From Mantis religiosa (lineage: Eukaryota > Arthropoda > Insecta > Mantodea > Mantidae), in assembly GCA_030765055.1 (NCBI GenBank), contig CM060947.1, forward strand, positions 62,113,500 to 62,177,499: a stretch of 64,000 bases of DNA, written 5' to 3'. Of this stretch, positions 44,641-57,449 are shown piece by piece. The notes beneath the pieces are model-generated. The model saw only the letters and a program-made list of their open reading frames with translations. It had not been told where the DNA came from and made no database searches. The position numbers and the translations under genes are program-made. The first letter of the stretch is position 1. The number at the start of each line of letters is the position of its first letter.

Positions 44641-46270
44641 CCTCTGTATAACTGTTGAACCATCACTTCAATTTACTGTAGCTTACTGCTTGCACTTACA
44701 TGATGGATGGACAATAAAAAATAGTTCTGTAAACTTCATGTTTATTAAAAAGAAGAATAAAGTTTTTTAAGAATAGTTTGTGAAGAGACGATAGAGAAAA
44801 CAATGTGACTAATTTTTTTTTAAATCTAATTATTTTTCCAAGTATAGTTAAACATAAGTGTAATGTGAAAGAATTAATTCAATCAAAAGCAGAGCTTGCT
44901 TGCAAGTCTGAAATTATATTTTTGTCCCTATTGAAGAATGTTAAAACTTTATATTTGAATGATAAACTTTTGTAGACAAAGTTATATTGTACATTTCATT
45001 GCAAGTACATTATGATGGTATCATAATCTGTTACACTCAGGTGGAAACTATGTTGTATATTTTTCCATTTTATTAGTGAAATAATGAAAGCTAAAGCTGT
45101 CTGCAAATGTATCCACAGCAGTCATTTGTTTTGGGGGGAGGTAACAATAATGTTAATAATTAGTTACTGTAAGAGAGTAACTTGACTGTATTTAAGTTTT
45201 TTCATGTTGTATTGGGTTAAAGGAGTGCCTTAGGTTGTAGTATTCAAAAGCCATTTATCTTTTGCATTAAAATTAGAATATGTGCAGTGAATTGCATTTC
45301 ACAAGAACAGTGAACCTGAGTTCGAGTTGTATGTTAAACTTAATCTTTTTGACAATAGTAAACATTTTAACTGTGTGACATGCGTGGTGGGCAACATGTT
45401 GAATGCCTAAATAAAAGTACCACACCTTGATTTTAGTCAAAACTTGACATCTGAAGAGCAATGTTCATTCTGTCTTTTTGAGAAAAGACGTAATCATAAT
45501 CACTTATAATTAGCTTTGAAGTGATCAGTTACATTGTCATTCATAGCACAACTCCATATGATTTTTAAGTTTGTGTAGTGTTTTTATTTCCTTAATAAAG
45601 GGTTATCTTTGCTAGAGAGATAGTTACATTCAGAGAAAAGGGGAACAAAGGGGTTATTAAAGATAATTCTTGTCATGCTGTTATTGTGGAATATAACTTT
45701 AAGCATACCATATCTTTAATCATTAAGCAATAAAATAAATGAGTCACTCCCATATATGCCAGTCAAAGTAATACATGAAAAATATTTAAGTTAACTAGTG
45801 CAGTGTATCTGTATAATTCAGGAATAATTAAGGAATGCTTTAAGCATAAGATGTTGCCACACAATGAATAACTAGATAAGTATGGATTTAACCTCTCATG
45901 AAGTGGAAACCTAAGCTTATATTAATAGTCCTAAACATTGCTGAAGAATGCACATGAGCAAAACAAATGTGCTTTGGAGTTAACCATTGGCTGCTAATCA
46001 ACATAAGCTTACATACATAAAACTAAAGCTAATCAAACCTCCCTGAATCAAAAAACCTAATGTTATATACTCAGTCATATGTTGTTCAGGAATCCATGCT
46101 AGCTTTGCTTGAGTGCATTGATGTGTTTTTTCAGATGTTGGCACAGTGCAGAATGATTGCAAATGCAAGTGATTGATATATATGGGAGTGTATTCAAATA
46201 AATGTTTACTTGTGCCTGAAATAGTTGGTTTGAAAGTGCTTATTATGGATAGACATCTTGAACTGTTCAT
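44641..46270. other. Non-coding interval
   Basis: AT-rich, no frame or repeat family supported. Confidence 0.5.
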
Positions 46271-46385
46271 TTTTTGTCGGTCTTGGTGGCTAGTTGTTAG
46301 GCATTGGTGTTCTGATCCCAAAGTCACGGGTTTAAACCCCAGCTGAGACCGATGGTTTTTAAATATGCGTCATTAACAAATAAAT
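46271..46385 (+). mobile_element. tRNA-derived SINE, family E
   Basis: GTCGGTCTTGGTGGCTAGTT (A-box region) and GTCACGGGTTTAAACCCC (B box), closing with AGCTGAGACCGATGG, which pairs with the start like an acceptor stem. Followed by GGTTTTTAAATATGCGTCAT. A second copy is at 56298. Confidence 0.6.
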
Positions 46386-48069
46386 TATTTATTTATTTGC
46401 TGTCCATTTTAATAGAAAGAAAAAATGTAGCTAGAATTAAATATTTGACTTCAGAATAAATTGTGAAATTTTATAACTGTACAAACAATAGTTGAGTTCT
46501 AATACAAGGTAATTATGTGCATAGTTACACATTGAAAAGTGGTGGTAATTCCATTAAATTGTGTTGATCTGTCTTAGGATTGTCTCATCTGTATTGGAAC
46601 TCTATGAATGCAGTTAATAGCAAATATTTTTTAGAATTAGCTTAATATGTTTAATGTAGCTAATTACATTAATATCTCTCTAGAGTTAAGTACTGTATTA
46701 AATTTTGCACCATAGCTAAATAAGCGGAATGCCCTGAAACATAATTGATTATTAGTTGATTGCTGTCACTTAAAGTTCATAATTCTCCAGTTTGAAAATG
46801 TATATATTTGATATTCAGAATGCATATTTAATGTTTTCAAGTTAAACTGTTCATTCAGACAGTTGTTAAATGTAAGATATTATTGTAACTCTGAACTCAC
46901 AAAAGAAACACAATCCTGTTGCCTTACCTTACATTTTTTTTTTTTTTTTGGAAAAAAATTACTTGGATTGCACTTGATATTTAGTATGGTGATATCTTGA
47001 TCTGTGATTATCTTAGACAAAAGCAAAACAGAGTAACAATAATTCTACTTCCCGCATAAGTACTAGCACACAAGTTGGTGAATAGCTGGAATGTAATGTC
47101 ATTTAAAAGTTTTATTTTTCTGGCAAAGAATTTTGCACTCTGTTGCTGCTTAGAGAAGATAAAGTTAAAAATGAAATTATATAATTTCTACTATTGATAA
47201 AGTAATAATAATTGTAACAATTATTGTTTATGGTATGTTTTTAAAAGTGCAACATATTTCAGAATAAGTGAAAGTGAAATTGGAATACAGATACGTTGAA
47301 GCTTTTTTCTAGTCTCTTTGGACGTCTATTTTTTGATATAATGGTATAACATAAGTTAACAATAGAGATTTTTACAGGGAATACATAAGAAAGGAAATGA
47401 ATGAAGATTTCTAAATAAAAGATTTTATTGTATATCAGTCCATAGATTTACAGATAGTTATTATATGAAAAATATTATGTTTTGCATACCTTAGATTTTG
47501 GTATGTACAATTGTAAATATGTAAATGTTCTTTTATGGTGTCTGAAGTAAATGCCATAGCTTTGGAAGTGAAAGTATTACTCCCATTTTCATTGAGAAAT
47601 CAGTGCTAAATTGTACAGTGGAATCTGCAGAAATTCCATTGCTGTGATATTTATTTCAAAATAAATGAGAGCAAAGGCAGTATTTTTATGTGCTACTTAT
47701 AAGCTTCATTAATTTTTTTTCTCTGGTTTTGAATAAACTGGCAGGACATCTTGTGCACCTTATATCCCTGAGTATTTTTAATCTAACATTCATTAGAATA
47801 TAATCCCTGTTATTTGTTTACAACTACTTTTCATGTGCTAATATATGTCTTGCATAAAAAAATTTTAAAATGCAAGCATAACATTAAAACAGAGCATTCT
47901 GCATATATAAAATAGTGAACATTTTTAATATGCTCCCGTGGTTCATAACTAGGGTTAAGATTTTAGATGCAAATTTTAAATAAAAAAAGAAAGGGAAAAG
48001 GTTATAAAATAAGTTTAAAATGGGCAAAAAGTGCTGTTTTACCCTAAATAAAAAAAAATCTCTCTTCTA
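46386..48069. other. Non-coding interval
   Basis: AT-rich; a T run near 46931-46949. No gene. Confidence 0.5.
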
Positions 48070-49470
48070 TCCTATGTTATTGAGTTACAAACAAAATCTC
48101 AAATCATCACTCACCAGAAATAGGGAAATATAGGAAGCTGTTGTATCTCAAACACTGAACAATGTCTACATTTTTAAAAATAAGTCTTGTTGCACTTAGG
48201 AGATAAAACATCTTTGTAGATGCTAAAACTTCTTTCAAAATCCACAGAAACCAAGAAGGTAAACTTTGTATTCACTTGGAATGACATCTCGACAGATGTA
48301 ACAAATACCTCAACATTCGGACTAAAGTAAAAATATCCCAATGTTTTTCCTTTTCAAAACCTTTTTCTTCCAAAGTAGTTCCAGTCAGATACCTATAATC
48401 ATGAACAGAAAATAATTCTGTCTGCTAATCATGTAACCGGTAGCAGGAGTTGCTGAGCCTTGAAAATTGCACCTGCCTTGGTTGGGTCCAGTGAAAGCAG
48501 AAACTTAATCTTGTCAAAATTTTCACACAAATGCACAGTCCCCAGCAAATAATTGACTGGAAAATTTTAAAGGGGCAGGCCAGTTATTTCCTTATAGACA
48601 AAATGATGACTCCGAGCTTTTTGTAGAATCTTCCTCAGGGCAGAGTTGAATTCATTTGTAATGTCTTCTTCATTTCCTCATGGATTTACAACTCATGAAA
48701 GGCAAAGAATTAGGCATGACACATGCTTTAAACTTTTTTAAAATTTATATCCTCTAACATTGTTATTCAGATGATGAATGAATTGAGTGAAATTAGACTC
48801 AAATGAGCCAAGGGTTAATTGAGCTTAGTGTTGCCCAACATATAACTTTCAGGATAAGGGAAAACCTTGAAAAAAAAAAACTTATCCAGATAACTCTACC
48901 TGACCAAGAATGGTATTTGATTCATAACCACCAGAAGTTTTTCAAACATATCACTTGGCCACAGGTTTTGACAGAAGTTCTAGATTGATTGCATTACTTA
49001 ACTGACATTAGCTTTCTCCAGTTCATACATTTTAAACAATATGGACTTATCATTCTCTCCTTATAGGGGCAAAAACTGAAGTGTTCAAAATTATCATTTG
49101 ATTAAATCTGTATTTTTCTCCAACATGATTCCCACATCACAGTCAGTCACTTTCTCATTGATTCTCTGTATAGTTTCTTAGTAAACAGGTTCCAAATAGT
49201 TTTTTGTTACAGTACCCTTATCAGGCACTGACACCTTTGAGTATTTTTCAAGGAATTCTTTGAAAGCTGGATGCTTTACCATATAGAGTGGAATTTTCAC
49301 TTGAGTAAGAGTAGCATACAAAACAGTGTTCAATTCGTTCATATTTTGTATTTTTTAAAAACACTGTTCAAATGCATTTTGTAATAAAGGTTGTTTCATG
49401 ATATACTCTTGAGCCCTGATCTTTTGATGCTTAAAGCAGAAAATGGGTTGTTTGGTGCGGTCATTTCAAA
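48070..49470 (-). pseudogene. hAT-like (CGGBP1-related) transposase relic
   Basis: On the - strand, from 49460: CFKHQKIRAQEYIMKQPLLQ, then VKIPLYMVKHPAFKEFLEKY and VPDKGTVTKNYLEPVY, then CDVGIMLEKNTDLIK. After the SINE at 48765-48970 it continues EEDITNEFNSALRKILQKAR, PVNYLLGTVHLCENFDKIKF and ends FERSFSIYKDVLSPKCNKTY (about 48245-48190). IPL-x-HP-FKEFLEKY, VPDK-T-KNYL and ERSFS-YK-LS are hallmarks of an insect hAT-type family related to CGGBP1 proteins. Several stops; clearly dead. It is not a continuous frame and is easy to miss. Confidence 0.65.
48765..48970 (-). mobile_element. tRNA-derived SINE, family A, inside hAT relic
   Basis: GAGTGAAATTAGACTCAAAT, CAACATATAACTTTCAGGAT and AAACTTATCCAGATAACTC are the family A body on the - strand; the tRNA-like head is eroded. 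It splits the hAT-like coding remnant. Confidence 0.65.
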
Positions 49471-52141
49471 GTGTGTGTCATTTTTTCATATTTTTAATTT
49501 ATTAAAAGTTGCTCTAACAATTGATTAAATGTGCTATATGTTTAAGATATATACTTGACCTTTAAAATGTACATCTTGAATTTTCTATAAATAAATTGTT
49601 AAGTTTTCTTCATTCAGAACAACTTGTATAATTGATAAACTGTAATAGACATAAGCTAAATTCAGCACACACACAAAAAGAGTAAACAGTTTATCTCAAA
49701 TTTTATAGCGACATCCATTTCCAAGATATTGTGTTATTGGTTACAAATGCATCAATTCTTTCTATAATAAGTTGAGAAGTATTTTTTTTTACACTCTATA
49801 GTAGGAAGAAAAGCGTTGCATTCCACTTAAAATTGTTGTCAAGATTTTACCAGAAATACACATTTAGAGTCCCTCTGAATGAATAAAAAAATGAAAAAAT
49901 GTTTGAGAGAAAGCGAGAGGGAGAGCAGCATAACTAATAGATGAAACTTCTGTTCAATACGTATCAAATGTGATTTACAAATCAGCATCTTCCAAGGATG
50001 CAACATAATTTTCAGAACCCCCCCCCCCCCCAAAAAAAAAAACTACCCTTAATATGAAACAGTTTTATTTTTTTGTTGTATCAAAGATGCTGAAACTATT
50101 TCAGTAGCATGACGGGAAAAAAAAGCAGAGAGAGATAGATGCAGATTTCTCTGAACAGGCACCATGGCAAATAGAGACTGGGTGGGCAGCAGACACATAG
50201 GTACGCAATCATAGAGACTGTGATTCTGGTTTTACAACAAAATTTCACAAACTAAAAGAACAATGCATGTGCAACCAAAAGTGTGGCAAATACCACTTCA
50301 GTACCTGCAGAAAAAACACTTAAGACTTTGAGTGAACTTATTAAATACATAGATACAAATTTTAATGCTCATTCGTGTGTAAATTTCCTGTAGTATTATT
50401 ATTAATAACATTTTTATCTTAGATTAACTGTAAATATCCAGTGAAATACTTTTTATTCTGAAGTACTTGTATAATGGTAAACAGTAAGAGATGTACAAAA
50501 TCATACCATACAAAAAGTAGCTTTCGTCACATCATACGCTGCATGCAGAACTCTTCTCTTTTTTCCAATGCAGAACTTCCATGCTTATCATCCCGGGAGG
50601 AACGAATTGGGTGGGGAAAAAAAAAAAAAAAAAAAAAAAAAACACAGGAAGCTATAGACTGAAGGCAGGCCAGCTGTGAGATGTGCACAAGTATGTAAAT
50701 ATTTAAAGTTTGACAATCCATTGCACTGATTGGTTGCCTAAAGAGGGCTTCCTTTTGACAAAAATGAGGAGAGATCAACCCACTTGTGGCAGCTCAAAAA
50801 GGCTGTCATCTGGGAGGATTGAAAAGACTTTCCAATGAGCAAGCAACCACACATCATCTCCCTGACACTGATACTCTAGAGCCCCTAAGCTTAAATAAAC
50901 CATGAAAAGTGAAGCAAAATGAACGGAAATATGTAATAGAAGAGAAACTGTCACAGGAATTGTACCCAGGACCTTTCGAAAGTAAACCTTGTATGTTATT
51001 GGTGTGCCATCTTGCTTGGCGTTTTATGACAATCATTTCTAATTATTTTTTTGTTGGTTTCAGTTTTTAAATAGTTATACTTTTTTTTAAGTGGTAATTC
51101 ACTGTTCATTTTTTCTGGTCATAATGGAACCGTGGAATTTGAAGCCCCTCATAACAGTACAATAGTGCCATTTGGTAAGTTATAAATTTAAGGGAGCTGA
51201 TACCGAAATTAAGAATTGCAATGAATAAAGAATCATGTTGGATTTCAAAGGAATGTGGGTTCTTTGTTACAACACGTGCAAGGGCAGTTGAGTCGAATAG
51301 CAGTTGGGGTGAATAGATGTTTTAACAAAAGAAACGTAAGAAACAGTGTCCTTAGCAGATTTCTAAAGGGTAGCACTTGACTTTGTTGAATGGGCTATTC
51401 TTCAGACCCTTCTTAATGGCATGACAAAATAGTCACAAAGGGAATCTTTGGTTGAATAAGGGGCTTTCAGAAAGTGAAAGTTACACCCATGCGCAACCGT
51501 GGAGGACAGTTCGTGGATTGGAGCTGATTAGGGCAGTCCTCTTCTGTCTTGGTCGAGGGAGACCAGAAGTGATGAGAGAAGATATTTGTCGGTTTATACG
51601 TAACTAATTAAGTATTATCGAGTAATAAGCATTCGGCCTTCAGTAACTTTAAACAGTGATATTGGTAATCCTTGGTCGGCAACTTAAAGTTCGATGTTCT
51701 GATAAAAAGAAGCAGTCAATAAAGCAGTTTGAAACGGGCATTCCAGTGTCATTAAAACTATCCTTCTCATCCATATCCACGCATACCTGGAAATAAACCT
51801 CATTGCTTTACCCTGAGCTAAACACCATTTGCTTCAAACCGTAGCCAACGTGGTAGCCTTTGCTCACCAAAATATTCGCTTCAGAGCTACACATGAGACT
51901 AACTTTGTTTAATATAACAGATGTACAAAAGTAGACCCATGTGTGTACTAATAAAACCATAATTTTCACTTGTGTACTTCTGCTCTCTTATTCTAATCTA
52001 TGGAAAATATACTGAGGAAAGTCTTTATTTCTTTGATGGCAAACGCCCTTCTCTTTTCATTATTGTCTTTGGGAGGATAATGATCAACACTGACCATTCT
52101 GAGAGATGTGACAAGTTCTCCAAGAATGTTAACGCCCGTTT
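49471..52141. other. Non-coding interval with homopolymer runs
   Basis: C run followed by an A run near 50018-50042 and a 26-A run near 50617-50642. A diverged tRNA-like stretch on the - strand (GGTACAATTCC near 50965) may be another old SINE. TTTCAGAAAGTGAAAGTTAC at 51468 could be the end of a mariner, unconfirmed. No gene. Confidence 0.4.
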
Positions 52142-52200
52142 CTAGCGTGGATGGAAGCATGTCTACCTCATGTTCAAGAGGTCCCGAGTTCAAATCTTGG
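52142..52200 (+). mobile_element. SINE family A head
   Basis: AGCGTGGATGGAAGCATGTC and GAGTTCAAATCTTGG match the tRNA-like head of family A; the body is missing. Confidence 0.6.
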
Positions 52201-52229
52201 TGTCGAACATCCGTTTTTGACGTGGAGCG

Positions 52230-52990
52230 CCCAGCATACCCTGCAGATGTGGTTCCCAAAGAAGTCATTGAAAAGGTCTACAATATTATTATACTGTCAA
52301 ACGAAAGTTCGGGAAGTGTCAGAGGCCAGAGGTGTATCGACAAGTACAGCAATTCATATTTTGCACGTTACACTGCAGATGAGAAAGCTGTCAGTTCGAT
52401 GGTTTGCTCACAGTTGACAACAAGCGGCTGCAGCTTTCAACTTTGAAGCTATTTAAACGAAATGTGAAAAGACTTTCTGTGTTGACTGAGACCTGGATTC
52501 ATCATTAATACTTGGGAAACCAAGCAACAATCAAAACAATGGGTTGCTTCCGGAGAATCTGCAAAGAAGGTAAAGACGATCTCATTGGTCGGAAAAGTGA
52601 TGGCAACAGTTTTTTAGGGTGCAAAATGTGTCATATTAATTGACTACTTTGGAAAAGGAAAAATGATTATTATAGTGAGTTATTGGCCTAATTTGACTCG
52701 GAGTTGACGGCCGCATATAGTGAAGAAGGAAGTTCTGTGTCACCACGATAATGCTCCAGCACATTCTTCCGGAATTGTCGCTGCCAAACCGAATGAATTG
52801 CCACACTCCCCATATTCTCCTGTTCCCAAACATGAAGAAATGGCTCGCAGGAACAAAATTTAGATCAAATGAGGTCATCATGGAGACAGGCGTATTTTAC
52901 AGAGCTTGACAATTCTTACTTTTTGGAGGGGTTAAAAATGGCAGCGTTGGGAGAAGTGCATATCCACAAAAGGGGACTTAAGTTGAGAAA
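52230..52990 (+). pseudogene. Mariner transposase relic
   Basis: Frame pieces: VREVSEARGVSTSTAIHILH, RKLSVRWFAHS, WIHHYTWETKQQSKQWVASG, GKVMATVF, VILIDYFGKGKMIIIVSYW, KKEVLCHHDNAPAHSSGIV with the second catalytic aspartate, and LPHSPYSPVPKHEEMARR where the third should be (PYSPDLAP is altered). Order and spacing are those of mariner transposases, with at least four frameshifts. Confidence 0.7.
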
Positions 52991-53309
52991 TAAGTAATTT
53001 GTGTTTGAAAAAAAAAAATGGCATCTTCATTCCTAACATGGGTACTTAAAGAATCGTCCTCGCTGCTTATTAGCAGCATTCTGTTTGGCATAATTTTCCT
53101 TCAATGCTATGCATGCTCACATGTTTTCAGTCAGTGTTTAGTACAAGTTTGCAGTACTGATTAGGCTTTTAAGAGGTTAACAACAGAACACGCCTTTGCA
53201 TGGTCTCTCTGTTTTCGGTCATTGTTTTGTACAATTTGAATTACTAGACGATAAGTTCTTATGTGTACTTGGTTCAAATTACATTAAAAATTGCGTGTGC
53301 TTTATGTTA
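52991..53309. other. Non-coding interval
   Basis: Nothing recognised. Confidence 0.5.
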
Positions 53310-53630
53310 GATTAAATTATTTAGATAATTGAAATGCGGGCTGAAAGTTTTATAGAAATGAATATTTATGTAATTCTTGTAGGAACTTAAAATTTCACTC
53401 CTCTGGGTTTTTCTTTTTCTGGAACTTAGTCGTCTTTCACTGTAAGCTGGAACGGAAAATACCTGTTTCAAATCTGCAATGCATTTCGAAATTTCACCTG
53501 TTGTTGCTGAAGACGACATTGAAGTTTCACACTTGCTTCAGTTTCTTAAACTCCTTTGGGCAGTGTGAAGGTCATACTTCCCAGAATCACTTCCAGGTCA
53601 TCTGCATCTGATGATCGATGCGATGCACAG

Positions 53631-54103
53631 AATGAAATGTGTACTGTTTAATGCCCGCTTTTACTACATGTGGCACTGCAGATTTTTTGTAATTTACGTC
53701 CTGCAACGTCAAGTCATATCGGACGATGAATGGAATGGGTGAAATGATAATCAAATGAGCCCAGGGTCCATAGAGCTTGGAGTTACCAGACATTCGTCTT
53801 TCAGGATAAGGGAAAACCCCGGATAAAACCTTAATCAGGTAACTCACCCTGACCGAGATTTGAACTCGGAACCTCTTGAATGTGAGGCAGACACGCTACC
53901 AAGGCGGGCACCGCAGGTGGTGACACTGATGATCTTTAAGATGAAGATAGAGCAGCGGTGGAATGAGATGGCATGGGAAACCAGAAATCCCAAATTCCAG
54001 TTGTGTAATACACCACAAATCTCACTTTGCTGTCATCTGGGATCGAACCCAGATCACCTTGATGAGAACCGTGTGGTCTAACCATTCAGCCACAAAATAG
54101 CTG
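53631..54103 (-). mobile_element. SINE family D, interrupted
   Basis: Tail side 53631-53681 and head side 53917-54103 are the two parts of one family D copy (GGTTAGACCACACGG, GGGTTCGATCCCAG on the - strand; compare 38860-39112). It is split by a family A SINE. Confidence 0.8.
53682..53906 (-). mobile_element. SINE family A inside SINE family D
   Basis: GGCACTGCAG (53672-53681) and GGCACCGCAG (53907-53916) are the target duplication with one mismatch. The body GACGATGAATGGAATGGGTG, AGCCCAGGGTCCATAGAGC and GACCGAGATTTGAACTCGG matches family A in - orientation. Confidence 0.85.
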
Positions 54104-55610
54104 TCACAGACCGAGATGTAGTGCCATCTTCTTTAGCAAAGGAAAACACATATTCTGAAGAATTTCATCATCTAGTCCTGTGGTTGAATCCTGTTTATCT
54201 TTGAAGTTTTTGTCAATTCGCAGGCCATAAAAATTAAGATCAAAGGAGATTTTTGGGTTGATAGGAACAATTCCAATACAACTGAAGCCTTTGTCAGCAA
54301 GTTCTAGTCTGCAAGTCTGTATACCTCAGCGACCAATTGTGCAATGTCATAATCATTAATCCTCAGTTCAGGATATTTCCTCATCCATAGACTGCAAGAA
54401 ATAGAATGCGTTTATTGAAGTGCTTCATAAATGCCCTATGTAAAAGTTGGAGCCTATGTGACTTGTATGGTGAGGCATATGTACATTATTCTTTCGGACA
54501 GGGTCAATCACTTGTAGTTCCTGGTGACTGCTGTACCCATTCATCAGTCTGTCATTCATTCTTTTGCATGGAAAAATAAACATCTTAAGTGAATGAACTG
54601 ACCAATGGCACTTATGCAAAACATCAAGGTGACATGCAGCAAGCCAGTAGTTACATAGTAGTAGTAGTTAAGTAGTTGCATTTCTTTGATCCAATTAACT
54701 TTCTATACTCATGCCATCTCCTGACCTGGCATTTAATTTACTGAAAAGTCTTTTGTTCAATAATGCATATTTTGATAGTGTTTTGTCTGTGTTTATATTT
54801 GAGTTATATCCAGTGTTTCATTTGTAGTTATAACATTTAATAAATATCCTGATGATGGGAGAGATGCATACTCCCAAAACGTCGATTTCTAATTGTCTTT
54901 CCACCTGGCTTGCTGCCCGAGAAGAAATTGAGCATATTCGTCGCCAGGAAAGCTTCAGGTCTTATCAAGGTGACATTTTGCCTCTCTCTGCTGAAGTTAA
55001 CTTCCCTATGTGATGTTTTCCTTTTTCCGATATGACCTCGTTCACATGATGCACGACACTCCAGTTTCATCCGCATTGAAAATTTTAGATGGATGAAATA
55101 AACAAGTCTCCATCAAAGAAGACAGATTATAAAAAAAAATTTATCCACTTGGATTTTATTGAAGGCTACTGCTCTCATTGAACTCATAGACGGCGGTTAC
55201 GGAAGGCTAGGTCTGGATGCCTCTTCATAAGAAAATAATAAAAGTCTTTCCTAGCTAGAAGTTTTCTTTTTGTTGAATTTGTAATCAGTCATCTCACACG
55301 CTAGATTATAGGCAAGTTTCAACAATTTCTTTTGAGTTATAGTATTAATCTTATCTTAAACATGCTTTTCTAATTCATTCTGGATTTTGATTCAAATGTA
55401 GACTTAAATCTACATAGTTCTGCATGCATATTCGCTTGCAATCAGGAAAGTTTAGTTTTGAGATTTTTCTTTGAAGTGTGCTTTTGGGCACCTTAAAATT
55501 TTGCGCAGCTCCTCTTATGGTCACTTTATCAACCTTCTTTACAGCACACATATTAGCATCATTCTACTCTCCCCTGCCAGAATGCTGGGGCATCTTCGTA
55601 AACTTCGGCA

Positions 55611-56297
55611 TTGTAATCTGAAACTCTGTACATTACTACCTGCCAAGTTTAGAAATGGAATGAATGACCATAATGAAAGTACTGCATTTTGATTTGTTTT
55701 TAGCAAGTAAAACTAACTTTCAATTCATAGGGGTGACATCACAATCAACTAGCATTGAAATCTCTTATCTGCAATGACAAAATAGACCTTTTAATTTAAA
55801 ATGCAGAAGGAATTTGTAACACAATACATACAATGTAACCGCTCAGAAAAACAGTAGCCAACTCACAAACTCCAACAACTGCATACGAGAAAGTATCAGT
55901 AGCACTTCACTCTGGTTACTGTAATTATCTGCCATCTGTAAGTATAACTTTGGAAACATAAACCATCCCATGCTACCTGACATCCCATCTTACCCGACCT
56001 TCCAATATAGACAAATTCTCTGGCAAAATAGAGGTACAGTTAAAACTTTTAAAGAAACAAGTTCGCTGAACTCTAAAATTCTTAGGTCCAAATGTATGTT
56101 TCTATCAAGAAAAGCTGGATAATATCAGCACATTACTTGAATTCTTCCAATAAATCTTGTGTAGCACAAATCTTAGGTCCATAAGGCTACTAAACATTTA
56201 AAATTAATATATACATAGTTACTATAATCCAATAATTATGGCCATATTACAACAAAAATCGAGTGAACTTCAGCAGTTTGTTTTAACGGAACATCCA
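55611..56297. other. Non-coding interval
   Basis: Nothing recognised. Confidence 0.5.
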
Positions 56298-56470
56298 TGT
56301 TGGTCTGGGTGGCTGGTTAATGTGCTGGGCTCCTGATCTCAAGGTTGCGAGTCTAAGCCCAGTGGTTTTTAACTGCATTTAAATGTGACAACCCCATGTC
56401 ATTAGATAACTCCTGCGTTATAAATTCTTGCATGCTGGTAGGGCAGGTATGTTCCTGGGAATTTACAGTG
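56298..56470 (+). mobile_element. tRNA-derived SINE, family E
   Basis: GTTGGTCTGGGTGGCTGGTT (A-box region) and GGTTGCGAGTCTAAGCCC (degraded B box), then CAGTGGTTTTTAACTGC as in the copy at 46271. Confidence 0.55.
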
Positions 56471-56589
56471 TTTTTAACAAACAAAATATTTATATTTACG
56501 AAACATCAATGATGGTATTGTTGATCCACACTTAATTTTGTTTAAGATGAATTGCGATTTCATTTCCGTGGTCATGTGTGTTCACAGAA

Positions 56590-56990
56590 CAGTAGATCCT
56601 GGAGGACAGAAAGTTCACAAACAATGCACCAATGCATGAGGAGATACTGTAAGTCATTAATTAGCCTTAAAGTGAATCAAAGTAAGTCTAAGATTATAGT
56701 ATTTAAAAACTATAAATTAAAGTGAAAGTGATTTGGCTCAAAAGGCTGTATACAGGCCCTGTGAAGTTAGAATGGGCTTAAGGAATGGGAACATGGAGGA
56801 TATATAATAGATGGGAGAAAATGAATGTTAATGCTGTGGGTGTCTTAGATACAGCTAACATAGGTTCATTGTTGGAACTGGAGAGTGTAGAAGGAATAGA
56901 AAGACTAATAATTTTTGGTGTTATAAGTCAGCTACCAAAGTATATTTTCAAGCTAAGTCACTCATCAATGGAGCAATATACAACTTGACT
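56590..56990 (+). pseudogene. Non-LTR retrotransposon thumb fragment, + strand
   Basis: SLISLKVNQSKSKIIVFKNY and, further on, FGVISQLPKYIFKLSHSSME resemble parts of the - strand element at 12850-14511 (KYILGLPVASP). Short and broken; clade not assigned. Confidence 0.4.
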
Positions 56991-57119
56991 TGATTCCTTA
57001 AACTCCTGTTGAGGAGCATAGGGCCGAGACAAGTTTTTGCCATCTGATTCTATGATGTGCCATGCATTTCAGCTTTCCCCATGGGTACCCAAGCAGAGCA
57101 ATATATAAAATTTCCTCAA

Positions 57120-57340
57120 TTGTCCCACTGCTACTCACTCTTTCTCTTTCTGTCTTTAGCTACTGCCCACTTTCCATCTCTGTCTCCTTTACCGTTTTAT
57201 TCCCACATAAATGAAATCTTCTATTAGTTTTATTTTTTTCCGTCTAATCCATTTTGTGAGCTTTTTCAATTTCTTCCCACTTTTAAATATTATAATCTTA
57301 GATTTACTTTGATTCACTCTAAGATTCATACTTTATAATT
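57120..57340 (-). pseudogene. Non-LTR retrotransposon thumb fragment, - strand
   Basis: ESKVNQSKSKIIIFKSGKKL followed by KWIRRKKIKLIEDFIYVG is the NQSKSK...VFR...F-YLG region just after the RT palm. It is a second copy of the same element type as 56590-56990 in opposite orientation. Confidence 0.5.
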
Positions 57341-57449
57341 TCTTTCAAAATAAATATTAATGTTTAAAGTATTTTCAGACTTTATTTGAAACATTGCAAA
57401 TTTTTATAACTTTTCACCTTTTAATGGGAAAAACAGATGCTAAGTATTT

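Larger units (their letters stand above)
53310..55610 (-). pseudogene. Pogo/jerky-like transposase relic, full span
   Basis: Read on the - strand from 55590: KKVDKVTIRGAAQNFKVPKS (pipsqueak-type HTH with VPKSTLQRKI), then FNADETGVSCIM (about 55080) with the first catalytic aspartate, REVNFSRERQNVTLI, KMFIFPCKRMNDRLMNG (about 54590-54540), and near the C-terminus YSERRLSSRKRKTQRSEILS (about 53450-53390). This is the standard domain order of DDE_1 pogo-type transposases. Part of the catalytic core is missing or unreadable between 54350 and 54120, and two nested SINEs (53631-54103) separate the C-terminus. Many stops and shifts. Confidence 0.65.

Noticed and set aside
50474..50778. Frames ending or starting in Lys or Phe runs
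   Set aside because: They arise from the 26-A homopolymer.
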